A stretch of DNA of 31,324 nucleotides from a virus, in the IMG/VR virus record IMGVR_UViG_3300028559_000136, positions 1-31,324 of that record, one strand, 5' to 3'. Every line of letters starts with the position of its first letter. Within the stretch, counting starts at the first letter, position 1. The position numbers and the translations under genes are program-made. Shown here piece by piece: positions 1-7,652 of the stretch. The notes under the pieces are model-generated. The model ran no database searches. It had not been told where the DNA came from and was given only the letters and a program-made list of their open reading frames with translations.

Positions 1-687
1 CAGATACTCGGCGCCCGGATAGCGCATGGTCGAGACGTTCCGGAGATCGACAGGCCCCAGGAGGGGCTCCATCGACAGGAAGGCGAAGGCCGGGTTCAGT
101 GCCGCCTTCGCTTCCAGGAGGACGGGGATATCCCGGTCGGCTTCATCCTGGTTGACGACAGTGCAACCGATGGCGGCGTTCCTTGGCCAGACGGACCTGA
201 TGCCCATTTCGTCGGCGTAGGGACCGAGATCGTCCTCGGCGAACGCCTTGAACAGCTTGACGATGTTGCCCGGTCTCTTCGTCAGAAGAAGCCAGGTCAG
301 GTTCGGGGTCCGGCGGATCAGATCGAAGAGGTCGCGCCGCCATTCGGTCGGAACGGCATTGTCGAATACGTCGGCGAGCGAGGCGCAAAAGACAAAGCAG
401 GGCCGAGGCTCCGGGCGGTCTGGGCGCGGGTCCTCGCTGGAGCAATGGGTCACCAGCGAGTGATATTCGGCCCAGAGGGCGGCCTGTTCCCGCTCCCACT
501 TCAGAGGCTTGCGCCAGTTCGCCGGAGCCGTCCGGCGCCGGAGAGCGCCTGGACCCCAATGGCCGCCGCCGAAGCGGTTGTCCATCGTCTCCGCATAGCA
601 GTTGTCGCACCCCGGACCGACCTTCTGACACCCTATCCAGGGGTTGAAGGTCCGGTCCGCCCATTCGATCTTGGTGACGTCCCCCAT
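1..687 (-). CDS. DUF5131 family protein (phage Gp37/Gp68-like), 3' end missing
   Basis: An open frame of 229 codons starts with ATG at 687 and continues off the left edge, so the C-terminus is missing. The N-terminus reads MGDVTKIEWADRTFNPWIGC and continues through GPGCDNCYAE. This is the hallmark of the DUF5131 (Gp37/Gp68) family, which is common in phages and mobile elements. Three cysteines at residues 20, 27 and 30 form a CX6CX2C cluster that could bind metal or an iron-sulphur cluster. LLLTKRPGN and AFLSMEPLLGPVDL, further along, are also typical of the family. The biochemical role of DUF5131 is not established. The start lies one base after the stop of the recT-like gene (TGA-C-ATG), so the two are probably translated together as the last genes of the left operon. 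Family assignment is firm; function is unknown. Confidence 0.88.
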   Translation of the reverse strand, partial: MGDVTKIEWADRTFNPWIGCQKVGPGCDNCYAETMDNRFGGGHWGPGALRRRTAPANWRKPLKWEREQAALWAEYHSLVTHCSSEDPRPDRPEPRPCFVFCASLADVFDNAVPTEWRRDLFDLIRRTPNLTWLLLTKRPGNIVKLFKAFAEDDLGPYADEMGIRSVWPRNAAIGCTVVNQDEADRDIPVLLEAKAALNPAFAFLSMEPLLGPVDLRNVSTMRYPGAEYL

Positions 688-688
688 G

Positions 689-2347
689 TCAGCGCCCCTT
701 GATCTTTGCGACGGCGGCCTGAACGCGGCGCTCCATGCCGAGTTTCTGGTCGTCGGTCAGGCGGGTCATGTAGGCCTTCGTGGCCTGAAGGGCCTGGAAC
801 GTCCCCTCGATCATGCTGGCCCGGTCGGGGTCGTTCCCGGCGGCCGTGTGGTCGAGCCAGAGGCCGAACGCGGCGGCGTCGGTCGCCCAATCGACCGGGT
901 CGCGGGTGCGGTCCTTCATTTCGAGCAGGGCACCGAACAGGTGCGCCCGGGTCGCGGCCTGATCCTCCGGCGACAGGCCCTGGAACATCGCCGACCCGTA
1001 AAGGGCGGAGAGTAGGGGCTTAATCTGGAGCCACGACTCCTTGGCGGCAAGCTCCTGATAAAGGCCGTTCGGCTTCAGGTCGTCCTGTGAGGCCTCCTGG
1101 GCGGCGTCATCGGCGACAGGGGCCGTTTCCTCGGGCGCATCGACTTCGGCCGCCTGCGGGGCCTCCTGGGGTGCGGGGTGGGCATCATACCGGGAGAACT
1201 TCCCGGCGGCCGACAGCGCCGGGACGCGGCTGAAGACTTCGCCGTTCTCATAGAGCGCGACCTTGCCGTCATTTGCAGGCTCGTCGGATGCCAGCAGATA
1301 CTTGACCCCGGCCGGGGCCGGACCGGCGATGTCGGCCGGTTCCTCCGTGACCGCCGCCTCGCTCGCGGCGTGTTCGGCGGCCTCCTTCTCGATCCGGTCC
1401 TGGTGGCCCTTTGCGTGGGCGGCGTGGGCGATCTCGGCCTCGCGCTCGTCCTCACACATGACCAGCACCGCGTCGATGGGCTCGCCCGCATAGCCGTCGT
1501 CGTATGCGTTCTGGCGGATCAGGTCGTCGGCGCCATCGACCGGGTCGGCCGTGACCGTCGCCTCCTGTTCCGGCTCGGGCTCTTGCACCGGGTCGGCCCG
1601 TACCTCCGGTTCGATGCTTTCGGCCTCGATCACCTCCTCGGCCGCCTGTTCAGTGGTCTCCCCGGTCTCGGCCGCGACGTGGGCCGGATCGAATCCCTGC
1701 TTTCCGGCCTGATCGGCCAGCTTGGCGCGCATCGACACCGGCGCCGGGGGCGAACGGTCAGGCCCCGGGGTGATCGGCTGATAGTCCTCGGTCTCCTCGG
1801 TGACCTGGAATCCGCGCAGGACGTCCGCTGCGCCGTCCCGGATCGCGAACGCCCGGGCGCGCATCTTCAGCATTCGCTTCGGGCTGGTTTGCCACGGCCC
1901 GGCCTTGGTCCAGAGGCCCGCCTTCTTCGCGTCGGCAACGCTGAACTCGCCCGGGATAACCTCCCTGTTATCGGGGCGCGTGACCTCGCAGCGGGCGATC
2001 ATTTCCTCGCCCTCGCCCTCATACCATTCCCGCATCTTGAAGCCCTGGTTTCGGATGACGGCCACGAGGGCGTCGCCCCACATCGACGGGCGGCCGTTGA
2101 TGATTGCGAAGGACTGAATGGCCTGGAACGGCGGCAGGCCGACCTCGGCCCCGGCCATGATGGCGACGAAACAGGCCTCCGGCTTATTGCCGAAGCTGCT
2201 CGGGACCATGCCGGACCCGGCGAAGGCGGAGGCGATACGATAGGCCTGTTCGATGTCCTGCGGAATCAGGGCGCCAACGGTCCCGCCGGTCGTGATCGGC
2301 GCTCGGGCCGGGCGTTCGGCGGGGAGGTTTGTGGCCTGGTTGATCAT
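689..2347 (-). CDS. recT: RecT-like single-strand annealing recombinase with long acidic C-terminal extension
   Basis: This 552-residue protein has a RecT-type core over about residues 25-200. Recognisable segments are IPQDIEQAYRIASAFAGSGM, PEACFVAIMAGAEVGLPPFQ, AIINGRPSMWGDALVAVI and SPKRMLKMRARAFAIRDG. RecT proteins anneal complementary single strands after a partner exonuclease has resected DNA ends, and the exonuclease gene lies two genes upstream. The core is followed by about 350 residues rich in Glu, Ala and Pro, which makes the protein much longer than typical RecT proteins (roughly 270-350 residues). A more ordered-looking region follows near residues 350-395 (VKYLLASDEP to FSRYDAHPAP), then a C-terminal block of about 120 residues. 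The start is supported by a GAGAGACC element about 7 nt upstream. The fold assignment is strong; the role of the tail is unknown. Confidence 0.85.
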   Translation of the reverse strand: MINQATNLPAERPARAPITTGGTVGALIPQDIEQAYRIASAFAGSGMVPSSFGNKPEACFVAIMAGAEVGLPPFQAIQSFAIINGRPSMWGDALVAVIRNQGFKMREWYEGEGEEMIARCEVTRPDNREVIPGEFSVADAKKAGLWTKAGPWQTSPKRMLKMRARAFAIRDGAADVLRGFQVTEETEDYQPITPGPDRSPPAPVSMRAKLADQAGKQGFDPAHVAAETGETTEQAAEEVIEAESIEPEVRADPVQEPEPEQEATVTADPVDGADDLIRQNAYDDGYAGEPIDAVLVMCEDEREAEIAHAAHAKGHQDRIEKEAAEHAASEAAVTEEPADIAGPAPAGVKYLLASDEPANDGKVALYENGEVFSRVPALSAAGKFSRYDAHPAPQEAPQAAEVDAPEETAPVADDAAQEASQDDLKPNGLYQELAAKESWLQIKPLLSALYGSAMFQGLSPEDQAATRAHLFGALLEMKDRTRDPVDWATDAAAFGLWLDHTAAGNDPDRASMIEGTFQALQATKAYMTRLTDDQKLGMERRVQAAVAKIKGR

Positions 2348-2371
2348 AGTCTGGTCTCTCGGTTTCAGGGG

Positions 2372-2548
2372 TTAGAAAGGGATGGGGTCTCTTCTGTGGG
2401 CCTCGACTTCGGCTAGGAACTCCGCCTGCTCCCGCTTGACCCGGAGGCCGTGACGCTCGGCGCCAAGGGAGGCCAGTTCGCCGTCGATCAGCCGCCGGAA
2501 AACGTGTTGCAACACGTCTAGGTTTGCTTTGCTTAACGGTTCCGGCAT
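2372..2548 (-). CDS. Small charged hypothetical protein (58 aa)
   Basis: A 58-codon frame runs from ATG at 2548 to TAA at 2372-2374. The product begins MPEPLSKANLDVLQHVFRRL and ends HRRDPIPF. It is rich in Arg and Glu and probably helical. Translation is supported by a good leader: CGCCAAG followed by GGGAGAGAG about 9 nt before the ATG, the same element seen before several other genes here. A shared 25-nt box lies 46 nt further upstream at 2594-2618. The gene sits between the exonuclease and recT genes in the same orientation, so it probably belongs to the recombination operon. I do not recognise the family. Confidence 0.6.
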   Translation of the reverse strand: MPEPLSKANLDVLQHVFRRLIDGELASLGAERHGLRVKREQAEFLAEVEAHRRDPIPF

Positions 2549-2593
2549 GGCGTTTTCTCTCTCCCGGGCTTGGCGTCCCGTGCGCCTGTTAAA

Positions 2594-2618
2594 CGCGACT
2601 ATAAGCGAAATGGCAAGG
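2594..2618 (-). promoter_or_regulatory. Shared 25-nt box, copy 1
   Basis: Read on the minus strand, the box begins CCTTGCCATTTCGCTTATAG and ends TCGCG. It lies in the gap just after the exonuclease gene and 46 nt before the 58-aa gene at 2548. Shared positions with the other two copies are CTTGC, then CGC seven to nine bases later, and GCG near the end. Its GCTTATAGTCGCGTTT part also resembles the GCTTATTGTCCCGTTT of the left-operon promoter near 6100. Confidence 0.45.
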
Positions 2619-2619
2619 G

Positions 2620-3630
2620 TTAGGACGGCAGCGTGGGATCGGGCAGGAGGCCCGCCTTGTGCTGCGCGTCGAGCCGGTCGCGGGTGTATTTCGGGAGACT
2701 GACCGGGACGCCGTCGTCAGACGGCCCGGGCCAGATGCCGGTCCTCAGCGCCTCAGCAATGCGGTTGATCGCCCGGCGGTTCTGCATCGCCCCATACTGG
2801 ATCGCCTCGCCCGCGATGGGCTTGACGTTGACTGACCAGGGCGCGGTCCATTTCTGGAAAACGAGGACATAGTCGGTGATCTCGATACTGGCCGTCTCCC
2901 GGATGCCTTCCCCGATCAGGGCTAGCTGCTGGTGATAGCCGGACTCGCAGAGGGCCTTCTCGATCATCCGATACGAGACGTCGCGAGCGCCCTTGTAATC
3001 GACAATCATGGCGCTGTCGGTCGGGATGACGTCGGGCCGGGCCTTCAGCCAGAGGCCGGTGACAGGGTCCTTCCAGAAGATCGAATGCTCGATCAGGCCG
3101 TTCAGGATGCCGCCGTCTCTGATCTCGGGGTGGGCGTTCAGCTTCTGGGCCGCGCCCTTGATGTCTTCCATCTCCTCGGTCGGGAGGATCGACCGCCCGG
3201 CCTCGCGCTGGGCCTCGCGCCAGGCTTTGCACCAGGCGGCGCCGTAGGTCCATTTCTTGTCCTCGGTCCCGTCCTTCGAGGGGTAGGTCGCCCCGGCCGG
3301 ATAGGTAGCGGGCCGCATGACGAACTCGGCCGCGAAGCCCGATTCCCCGAGGAACAGGGTGTGGCGCGCTCGGCCCCGGCTGAAGTGCTCCTTGTCACCC
3401 TCGTCCGGGCGGTCAGGGTTCCCGGGGAACTTCAGCCAGACCTCGTCCATCGACGTCTGCTCGGTCGCCCGGAGGATGCCTGACGACAGGCTCGGCCCGT
3501 CGCAAATCTCGAAGTCATGATAGCCGAGGCGGGTCCGGTTCCCGTCGTCGTCGTATTCCGACTGCATAGGGATGCCGGAATAGATGCCGGGCTGGGTGAT
3601 CGGCTGGCCGTCCCATTTGATGACGTGCAT
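2620..3630 (-). CDS. PD-(D/E)XK exonuclease, RecE/RecB-like (exodeoxyribonuclease VIII type)
   Basis: This 336-residue protein has the motifs of the RecB-like nuclease superfamily found in phage exodeoxyribonuclease VIII-type enzymes. An IEHSIFW segment carries Glu181. KARPDVIP carries Asp200, MIVDYKGARD carries Asp211 and Lys213 of the D-x-K signature, and GYHQQLALI at 231-239 is the usual motif IV. Such enzymes resect double-stranded ends and hand the single strand to a RecT-type annealing protein, which is encoded just downstream at 689-2347. The start at 3630 follows a CGCCAA...AGAGAGAC leader. The length fits the family. It is probably the nuclease of a two-component phage recombination system, and confidence in the fold is high. 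Confidence 0.85.
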   Translation of the reverse strand: MHVIKWDGQPITQPGIYSGIPMQSEYDDDGNRTRLGYHDFEICDGPSLSSGILRATEQTSMDEVWLKFPGNPDRPDEGDKEHFSRGRARHTLFLGESGFAAEFVMRPATYPAGATYPSKDGTEDKKWTYGAAWCKAWREAQREAGRSILPTEEMEDIKGAAQKLNAHPEIRDGGILNGLIEHSIFWKDPVTGLWLKARPDVIPTDSAMIVDYKGARDVSYRMIEKALCESGYHQQLALIGEGIRETASIEITDYVLVFQKWTAPWSVNVKPIAGEAIQYGAMQNRRAINRIAEALRTGIWPGPSDDGVPVSLPKYTRDRLDAQHKAGLLPDPTLPS

Positions 3631-3675
3631 GGCGGGTGTCTCTCTGTTGATGTGTTGGCGGTCGCGGGCCGGAAC

Positions 3676-3942
3676 CTAGACCGGCTCCAGGCTGTGTTCC
3701 AGCGGTTCGTCAGGGCCGTCCCGGAGGTGGGCGGCGTCTGTCGGGGCGCGGTGTTTCTTGACCGGGTTCCGGGTTGCCTCGACGAACGCCTCACCCTTGC
3801 GGCGGGCCTCGTCATAGGTCGGCGCCCGGGTGAACGAGCAGAGGTGCGGGCTGGTCCCCTTGAACCCGTCGTAATCGATCAGGGCCACGAAGCGGTGTTC
3901 CGGCCGGGCCTCGTCCCGGGCCTCGTAAACGGTGACGTTCAC
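3676..3942 (-). CDS. Hypothetical protein (88 aa)
   Basis: An 88-residue product from a GTG start at 3942, which overlaps the TGA of the upstream TetR-like gene (GTGA). The sequence begins MNVTVYEARDEARPEHRFVA and contains YDGFKGTSPHLCSFTRAPTY. The C-terminus is rich in His, Pro and Glu. Its N-terminal half looks like a small beta-rich domain, but I recognise no family. The start-stop overlap implies coupled translation with the TetR-like regulator. Confidence 0.6.
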   Translation of the reverse strand: MNVTVYEARDEARPEHRFVALIDYDGFKGTSPHLCSFTRAPTYDEARRKGEAFVEATRNPVKKHRAPTDAAHLRDGPDEPLEHSLEPV

Positions 3943-4328
3943 AGGCCTGTCTCCGGGTTCGGAAGCAAGCCGTGGTCATCCAGATACGCTTCGGCGGCCT
4001 GGGAGAAGGCGTTGCCCACGCCGTGTTCCAGAACGTCGAGAAGCAGGCTTCTAAACTTCCGCCCCTGTTCCGGCGTGATCGGCGGGTGACCATAGACGGC
4101 CCGATACATCGCGGCCTTGTCCTCGAAGCTGGCGAAGACCGCACCGGTCGACATACCGGCTGCGGCGGCGATGCTGCGGATCGTCGCGGCCTCATACCCG
4201 CCCGGCTTGCCAAACAGGTCGGCGGCGGCCTCCAGGACCTTCTGATAGGTCCGGGCCTTGGCTGCGGCCCGGGCGGTCCGGCGGGGGGCCTTGTCCGGCG
4301 CGCAGACGTTGGTGGGTTCGTCGGTCAT
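3939..4328 (-). CDS. Short TetR-type HTH regulator
   Basis: This 129-residue protein has a clear TetR DNA-binding region. Residues 28-80 include VLEAAADLFG and then ATIRSIAAAAGMSTGAVFAS, the tetracyclic HTH signature, followed by FEDKAAMYRAVYG. Residues 1-27 form a basic, Ala-rich extension that may add DNA contacts. Ordinary TetR proteins are about 190-220 residues; this one keeps only about 50 residues after the HTH (PPITPEQGRKFRSLLLDVLE and onward). It therefore lacks most of the ligand-binding and dimerisation domain. It starts at ATG 4328 after an AAAGGAAA ribosome-binding site and overlaps the next gene by 4 nt. It may regulate the left operon or host genes. The fold is confident and the target unknown. 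Confidence 0.8.
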   Translation of the reverse strand: MTDEPTNVCAPDKAPRRTARAAAKARTYQKVLEAAADLFGKPGGYEAATIRSIAAAAGMSTGAVFASFEDKAAMYRAVYGHPPITPEQGRKFRSLLLDVLEHGVGNAFSQAAEAYLDDHGLLPNPETGL

Positions 4329-4363
4329 GGTCGTGTTTCCTTTCGGGGCTCAAGGGCCTGAGG

Positions 4364-5488
4364 TTAGAACCGGATCGAGACGGCCGGGACCTCGCCCGCC
4401 GCGATTGCGAGGACGATAGCCCGGGCGGTGGTTTCGCCGACGCCGTGACCCATGACGGCCTGCTTGGCCGCCCCCATGATCCGGCCCCGGTGTTCCTGAT
4501 CGGCGGCTCGGGCCTCGTCGGCTTTGCGTTGCGCCTCGGCCTCTCGCTCTAACACCTGTCGATCAGCTTCGGCCTGCGCCTCCTGACGCTTGCGGGCGGC
4601 CTCGGCCTCCTCGGCGCGACGGCGGGCGACCGCCAGCTCCTCATCACGGGCGGCGATCTCGGCGTTCCGCCTGTCCTCGTCCTCGGACTTTGCCCGGCGA
4701 TACGCCTCCTCGGCGGCCTCGCGCTTGGCGGTCTCAATCCGAAGGGCCTCCGCATGTTCCGCCGCTGCCCGGGCGGCCTCCTTCTCGGCGGCCTCGCGCT
4801 GGGCGGCCTTGGCGGCCTCATAGGCGGCCTGCTTCGCGGCTTTAGCGGCCTCGCGTTCCTCCTCGGCGGCGCGCAGACGGGCGAGTTCGGCACGGTCGGC
4901 CTCCTCACGCTGGATGCGGACGAGCGCCGCCTCCAGCGTGAAAACGGCCTGTGCGTGAAGGTCGCTCGCGTCGTCGAACCGGTCAGCCAGAACCTCCCGG
5001 TCGAGAACGGCGCCGGTCACCCGGTCCAATCGCGCCTGTATATCGGCAGCGGTATCGAGGGCGCCGAAGACGGAGTCGGCCCGCAGGCCCTGAATGATGC
5101 CCTCGGCCTTCTCGATCCGCACCTGTTCGCGGACCTCCCATTCAGTCAGGGGCGCGCGGACCTCAACGGCGAGCGCCTCCAGCTTGTCCCGGATCGTCCG
5201 GCGGGCCGCATCGACGGTCTGAACCGTCTTCTGCGCCTCCTCCTTGAGCGTCTTCCCGGCGGCGTCGATGGCGGTCTTCGTCTTCGTCACCTTGAATGCC
5301 ATCGACTTGATCTCGTCGCGGCCTTTGGCGGTCGTCAGGTCCGGGACCAGCTTTGATGTCTCCTCCCGGACCGCGTCATAGAAGCGGTCGAACCGGGCCG
5401 CATCGAGCAGCACGATCGATGGGTTCTCATTGACCCGAAGGACAAGGGCGGACCCGGTTTCGGGGATCGGTGCGGCGACGTCGGTCAT
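4364..5488 (-). CDS. Phage coiled-coil protein of the recombination operon
   Basis: The start chosen is ATG 5488, which overlaps the upstream stop as ATGA and follows AGAGGAAACC; a longer frame to 5605 has no comparable support. The 374-residue product has an ordered N-terminal part (about residues 1-190). A long Ala/Glu/Arg coiled coil follows (about 190-330), with runs such as EEREAAKAAKQAAYEAAKAA. The compact C-terminal segment contains DQEHRGRIMGAAKQAVMGHG and ends EVPAVSIRF. This architecture, with a small C-terminal domain ending in a short hydrophobic strand, recurs in phage proteins encoded beside RecT and exonuclease genes. Its role there is not established; an accessory to recombination is inferred from context only. 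Confidence 0.75.
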   Translation of the reverse strand: MTDVAAPIPETGSALVLRVNENPSIVLLDAARFDRFYDAVREETSKLVPDLTTAKGRDEIKSMAFKVTKTKTAIDAAGKTLKEEAQKTVQTVDAARRTIRDKLEALAVEVRAPLTEWEVREQVRIEKAEGIIQGLRADSVFGALDTAADIQARLDRVTGAVLDREVLADRFDDASDLHAQAVFTLEAALVRIQREEADRAELARLRAAEEEREAAKAAKQAAYEAAKAAQREAAEKEAARAAAEHAEALRIETAKREAAEEAYRRAKSEDEDRRNAEIAARDEELAVARRRAEEAEAARKRQEAQAEADRQVLEREAEAQRKADEARAADQEHRGRIMGAAKQAVMGHGVGETTARAIVLAIAAGEVPAVSIRF

Positions 5489-5703
5489 CGAAGGGTTTCC
5501 TCTAGGGTGTCGAGAGCGGAGCGCATCTCGGCGATCTTGGCGCTGGTGACGGTGGCATAGGCGGCTCGAATCTGTTCCGGGTCGCCCTTGGCGATCTCGA
5601 CCCACGACTCATGCGCCCGGTGGGCCGCGACGGCCGTCGCGATCTGGGCGCCGATAAGCGCGAGCCCTTCGGACTGGACTAGCGCTTTCAGGAGGTCGGT
5701 CAT
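5485..5703 (-). CDS. Hypothetical protein (72 aa)
   Basis: A 72-residue, largely helical product beginning MTDLLKALVQSEGLALIGAQ and ending SALDTLEETLR. It overlaps both neighbours by 4 nt as ATGA (start at 5701-5703, stop at 5485-5487), which supports real, coupled translation in the left operon. No family is recognised. Confidence 0.6.
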   Translation of the reverse strand: MTDLLKALVQSEGLALIGAQIATAVAAHRAHESWVEIAKGDPEQIRAAYATVTSAKIAEMRSALDTLEETLR

Positions 5704-6062
5704 GCGCGGTTCCTCTCGATTGCGGCGTTACCGGCCGCGACGGCCGCCGCCTTGATGACGTGAACGGGAAGGGTCGGGGCGTGGGCCGACAGGGTCGCTA
5801 TGACTAGCGCGGTCGCGGCCGTTGCCCGGACTGCGAGGCCCGCCTGATCTTCAGGCGATTCCCGGCGCGGGCCGGATCGACGTGGCGTCTCGACGGCCTC
5901 GATAGCCCTGCGCGTGGCGGCCTCGGCCTCGACGACGACGGCATAGGCAACCGCGACTGTCGTCTTCTTGATCGCGTCCGGCTGGGTCATCATCACGAGC
6001 GCGGCGTGAGCCTGTCGCAACGCGGCGACCAGCGCCGGGTCCGGCGCAAATGGATCTTTCAT
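5700..6062 (-). CDS. Hypothetical protein, first gene of the left operon (120 aa)
   Basis: The start chosen is ATG 6062, preceded by CGCCAAGCGCAGGAGAGACA, a strong ribosome-binding site within the shared leader element. The frame is open to 6137 but has no ribosome-binding site there. The 120-residue protein begins MKDPFAPDPALVAALRQAHA. It is Ala-rich and helical, with a basic proline-containing linker around PRRSGPRRESPE. It is the first gene after the divergent promoter region and overlaps the next gene by ATGA. Function is unknown. Confidence 0.65.
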   Translation of the reverse strand: MKDPFAPDPALVAALRQAHAALVMMTQPDAIKKTTVAVAYAVVVEAEAATRRAIEAVETPRRSGPRRESPEDQAGLAVRATAATALVIATLSAHAPTLPVHVIKAAAVAAGNAAIERNRA

Positions 6063-6312
6063 TGTGTCTCTCCTGCGCTTGGCGGGGCGCGTCTGATTGG
6101 AAACGGGACAATAAGCCCTGGCCGCCCGAAAACGCAATAGACCGCCGTTTTATTTCTCATTGACCCCCCATGAGGGGTAGCTTACGGACGACGGGCCGCC
6201 AAGAGAGAGACCGCCCCCGCCCCTATACCTCGCGGCCCGGCGAGGGCTTCGATTATCCGCACCGAAAACGGGATGCTGGCCCCCGCCTTGCGCCAGCGGG
6301 AGAACCCACGTC
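6063..6312. promoter_or_regulatory. Divergent promoter and leader region between left and right operons
   Basis: These 250 bases separate the minus-strand recombination operon from the plus-strand DNA metabolism operon. On the minus strand, TTGCGTT, a 14-base spacer and GCTTATTG fit the Caulobacter housekeeping promoter pattern (TTGACGS, 10-14 bases, GCTANAWC). They place transcription before the leader of the 6062 gene. On the plus strand a TTGACC at 6160-6165 precedes TAGCTTACG, a weaker match. The plus leader holds two hairpins: CCTCGC/GCGAGG at 6228-6245 and GCTGGC/GCCAGC at 6275-6297. The second ends 15 nt before the ATG at 6313. A CGCCAAGAGAGAGACC element at 6197-6212 has no start codon just after it. 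Promoter calls are by eye. Confidence 0.5.
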
Positions 6313-7107
6313 ATGGCGCCACGCAAGCCGAAACCGCAGTCTCAATCCGATCAGATCAGGGCGCAGAACGCCCCGGCCAAGGTCGAGCGGAAGGACGACG
6401 GCATTCCGAAGAACAACCTTCAGGCCATCCTGGAAGCCGAGGAAAAGAGCCTCCACCGGCTGCTGTCCGACGTCCGAGGCCTACAGGGGCCGCTCGAAGA
6501 AGCCCTTGCCGTAGTGAAGACCCGGCGCGAGGCCGTGAACAAGCGCCTCGATCAGGGCGTCGCGGACGGTCACCCGAAGGGCCTGGTCCGCAAGATGCTG
6601 ACCGAGACGGCCGTGACCGGCGAGCGGAAGAGCCAGCGCGAGGAATGGGAGCGCGAGGTTCGGTATCGGCAATATCTCGGCCTCCCGGCGATGACCCAGA
6701 GCGACCTCGAAGCCCGGATGCCCGACGCGGCGAAGGACGAGCAGGACTGGATCGGCGCGGGTTACGGCGCGGGCCTTCGCGGTGATTCCTGTGACCCGAA
6801 AGCGGCTCACGTCCCGGACCGCTTCCACCAGAAATGGATGGAGGCCTGGGGCGAGGGCCAGACGAAGCTGGCGCTGTCCCTCGCCGACCCGGCGCGTCCG
6901 ACTCTGGGCGTGATCAAGGGCGGCAAGGGACAGGACCTCGGCGCGGAAATTCTGGACGCCGTGGCCGAGGTCGAGCCGGAGATTGTCGGTCAGGTCATCG
7001 AAGACTACGAGGGCGCCGACTCGGCTGATCCTGAAGACGAGGCCGAGGACGACAGCGCCGATGCCGACCTCGCTGGCGCGGAAACTGCCAACACCGAGCC
7101 CGTCTGA
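6313..7107 (+). CDS. Hypothetical protein with possible RMF-like segment (264 aa)
   Basis: This 264-residue protein is the first gene of the right operon. It starts at ATG 6313 after GGGAGAACCC. Residues 1-30 are basic. Residues about 38-85 look like a helical hairpin (AEEKSLHRLLSDVRGLQGPL onward). About residues 148-185 read DWIGAGYGAGLRGDSCDP and then WMEAWGEGQTKLA. The spacing of Gly and Trp there resembles ribosome modulation factor-like (Rmf/CrpP) modules, but this is a weak similarity. The C-terminal 40 residues are strongly acidic (Asp, Glu, Ala). The stop overlaps the next ATG (TGATG). A regulatory or DNA/ribosome-binding role is possible, but I would not assign one. Confidence 0.65.
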   Translation: MAPRKPKPQSQSDQIRAQNAPAKVERKDDGIPKNNLQAILEAEEKSLHRLLSDVRGLQGPLEEALAVVKTRREAVNKRLDQGVADGHPKGLVRKMLTETAVTGERKSQREEWEREVRYRQYLGLPAMTQSDLEARMPDAAKDEQDWIGAGYGAGLRGDSCDPKAAHVPDRFHQKWMEAWGEGQTKLALSLADPARPTLGVIKGGKGQDLGAEILDAVAEVEPEIVGQVIEDYEGADSADPEDEAEDDSADADLAGAETANTEPV

Positions 7108-7652
7108 TGGCAGGCCCGGTCCAGGTTTCGTTCTGGGACCTGAGCCCGGGCCTCGTCGGGTGGTGCAGCGGAACGGGCGAGGTTCGCCCCGTCTGTTCCG
7201 CGTTCCGCCTCGATGACCACGGCGACGACCTGGGGGTGATGGGCCTTCAGTTTTCGGACCGGGTCGAGCGACATATCGAGGAGTATCGGCCCGGCCTGAT
7301 CGGCTACGAAAGCCCCCTCCTCGTCAAACACGACACCCTCATGAAGCTGCGCCGGACCTACGGCCTGGGCGTCCTGCTGGAGACCATCGCGGCGCGTCAC
7401 GGTATCCCGACCTTCGAGCGCGACCCTAAGACGCTGAAGGGATACCTGACCGGCGGCGCCTATGCCTCGAAGGCTGAAATGGTTCAGGTCGCCCTCGGGT
7501 GCGGCATCAATCTGCCGCCGAAGAAGGTCGACGGCCAGGAGGACGCGGCCGACGCCTTCGCCGGGTGGGGCCTCGGGCTGAAGGAGGTCAACCCCCGAGA
7601 GGCCGCTAAGTGGGACAACATAATCCGAGCCAACCGGGGAGGCCTCCTGTGA
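7107..7652 (+). CDS. RuvC-like Holliday junction resolvase (RNase H fold)
   Basis: This 181-residue protein has the layout of phage RuvC-like nucleases. The first strand VSFWDLSPGLVGWC carries Asp11. IGYESPLL carries Glu68. A helix TLMKLRRTYGLGVLLETIAA follows, then the motif GYLTGGAYASKAEMV. QEDAADAFAGWG at the end carries Asp146 and Asp149. Four acidic residues at these positions match the metal-binding site expected for the fold. The likely role is to cut branched recombination or replication intermediates before packaging. The start overlaps the preceding stop (TGATG) and the stop overlaps the next start (GTGA). The assignment rests on motif order and is fairly confident. Confidence 0.8.
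   Translation: MAGPVQVSFWDLSPGLVGWCSGTGEVRPVCSAFRLDDHGDDLGVMGLQFSDRVERHIEEYRPGLIGYESPLLVKHDTLMKLRRTYGLGVLLETIAARHGIPTFERDPKTLKGYLTGGAYASKAEMVQVALGCGINLPPKKVDGQEDAADAFAGWGLGLKEVNPREAAKWDNIIRANRGGLL

Noticed and set aside
1178-2416. Long plus-strand open frame opposite the recT gene
   Set aside because: It mirrors the codon pattern of a well-recognised gene, has no ribosome-binding site or family motifs, and is a typical GC-rich antisense shadow.
2594-2618. The shared 25-nt box as a sigma-54 promoter because of its TTGC
   Set aside because: No GG lies at the required distance upstream of the GC in any of the three copies.
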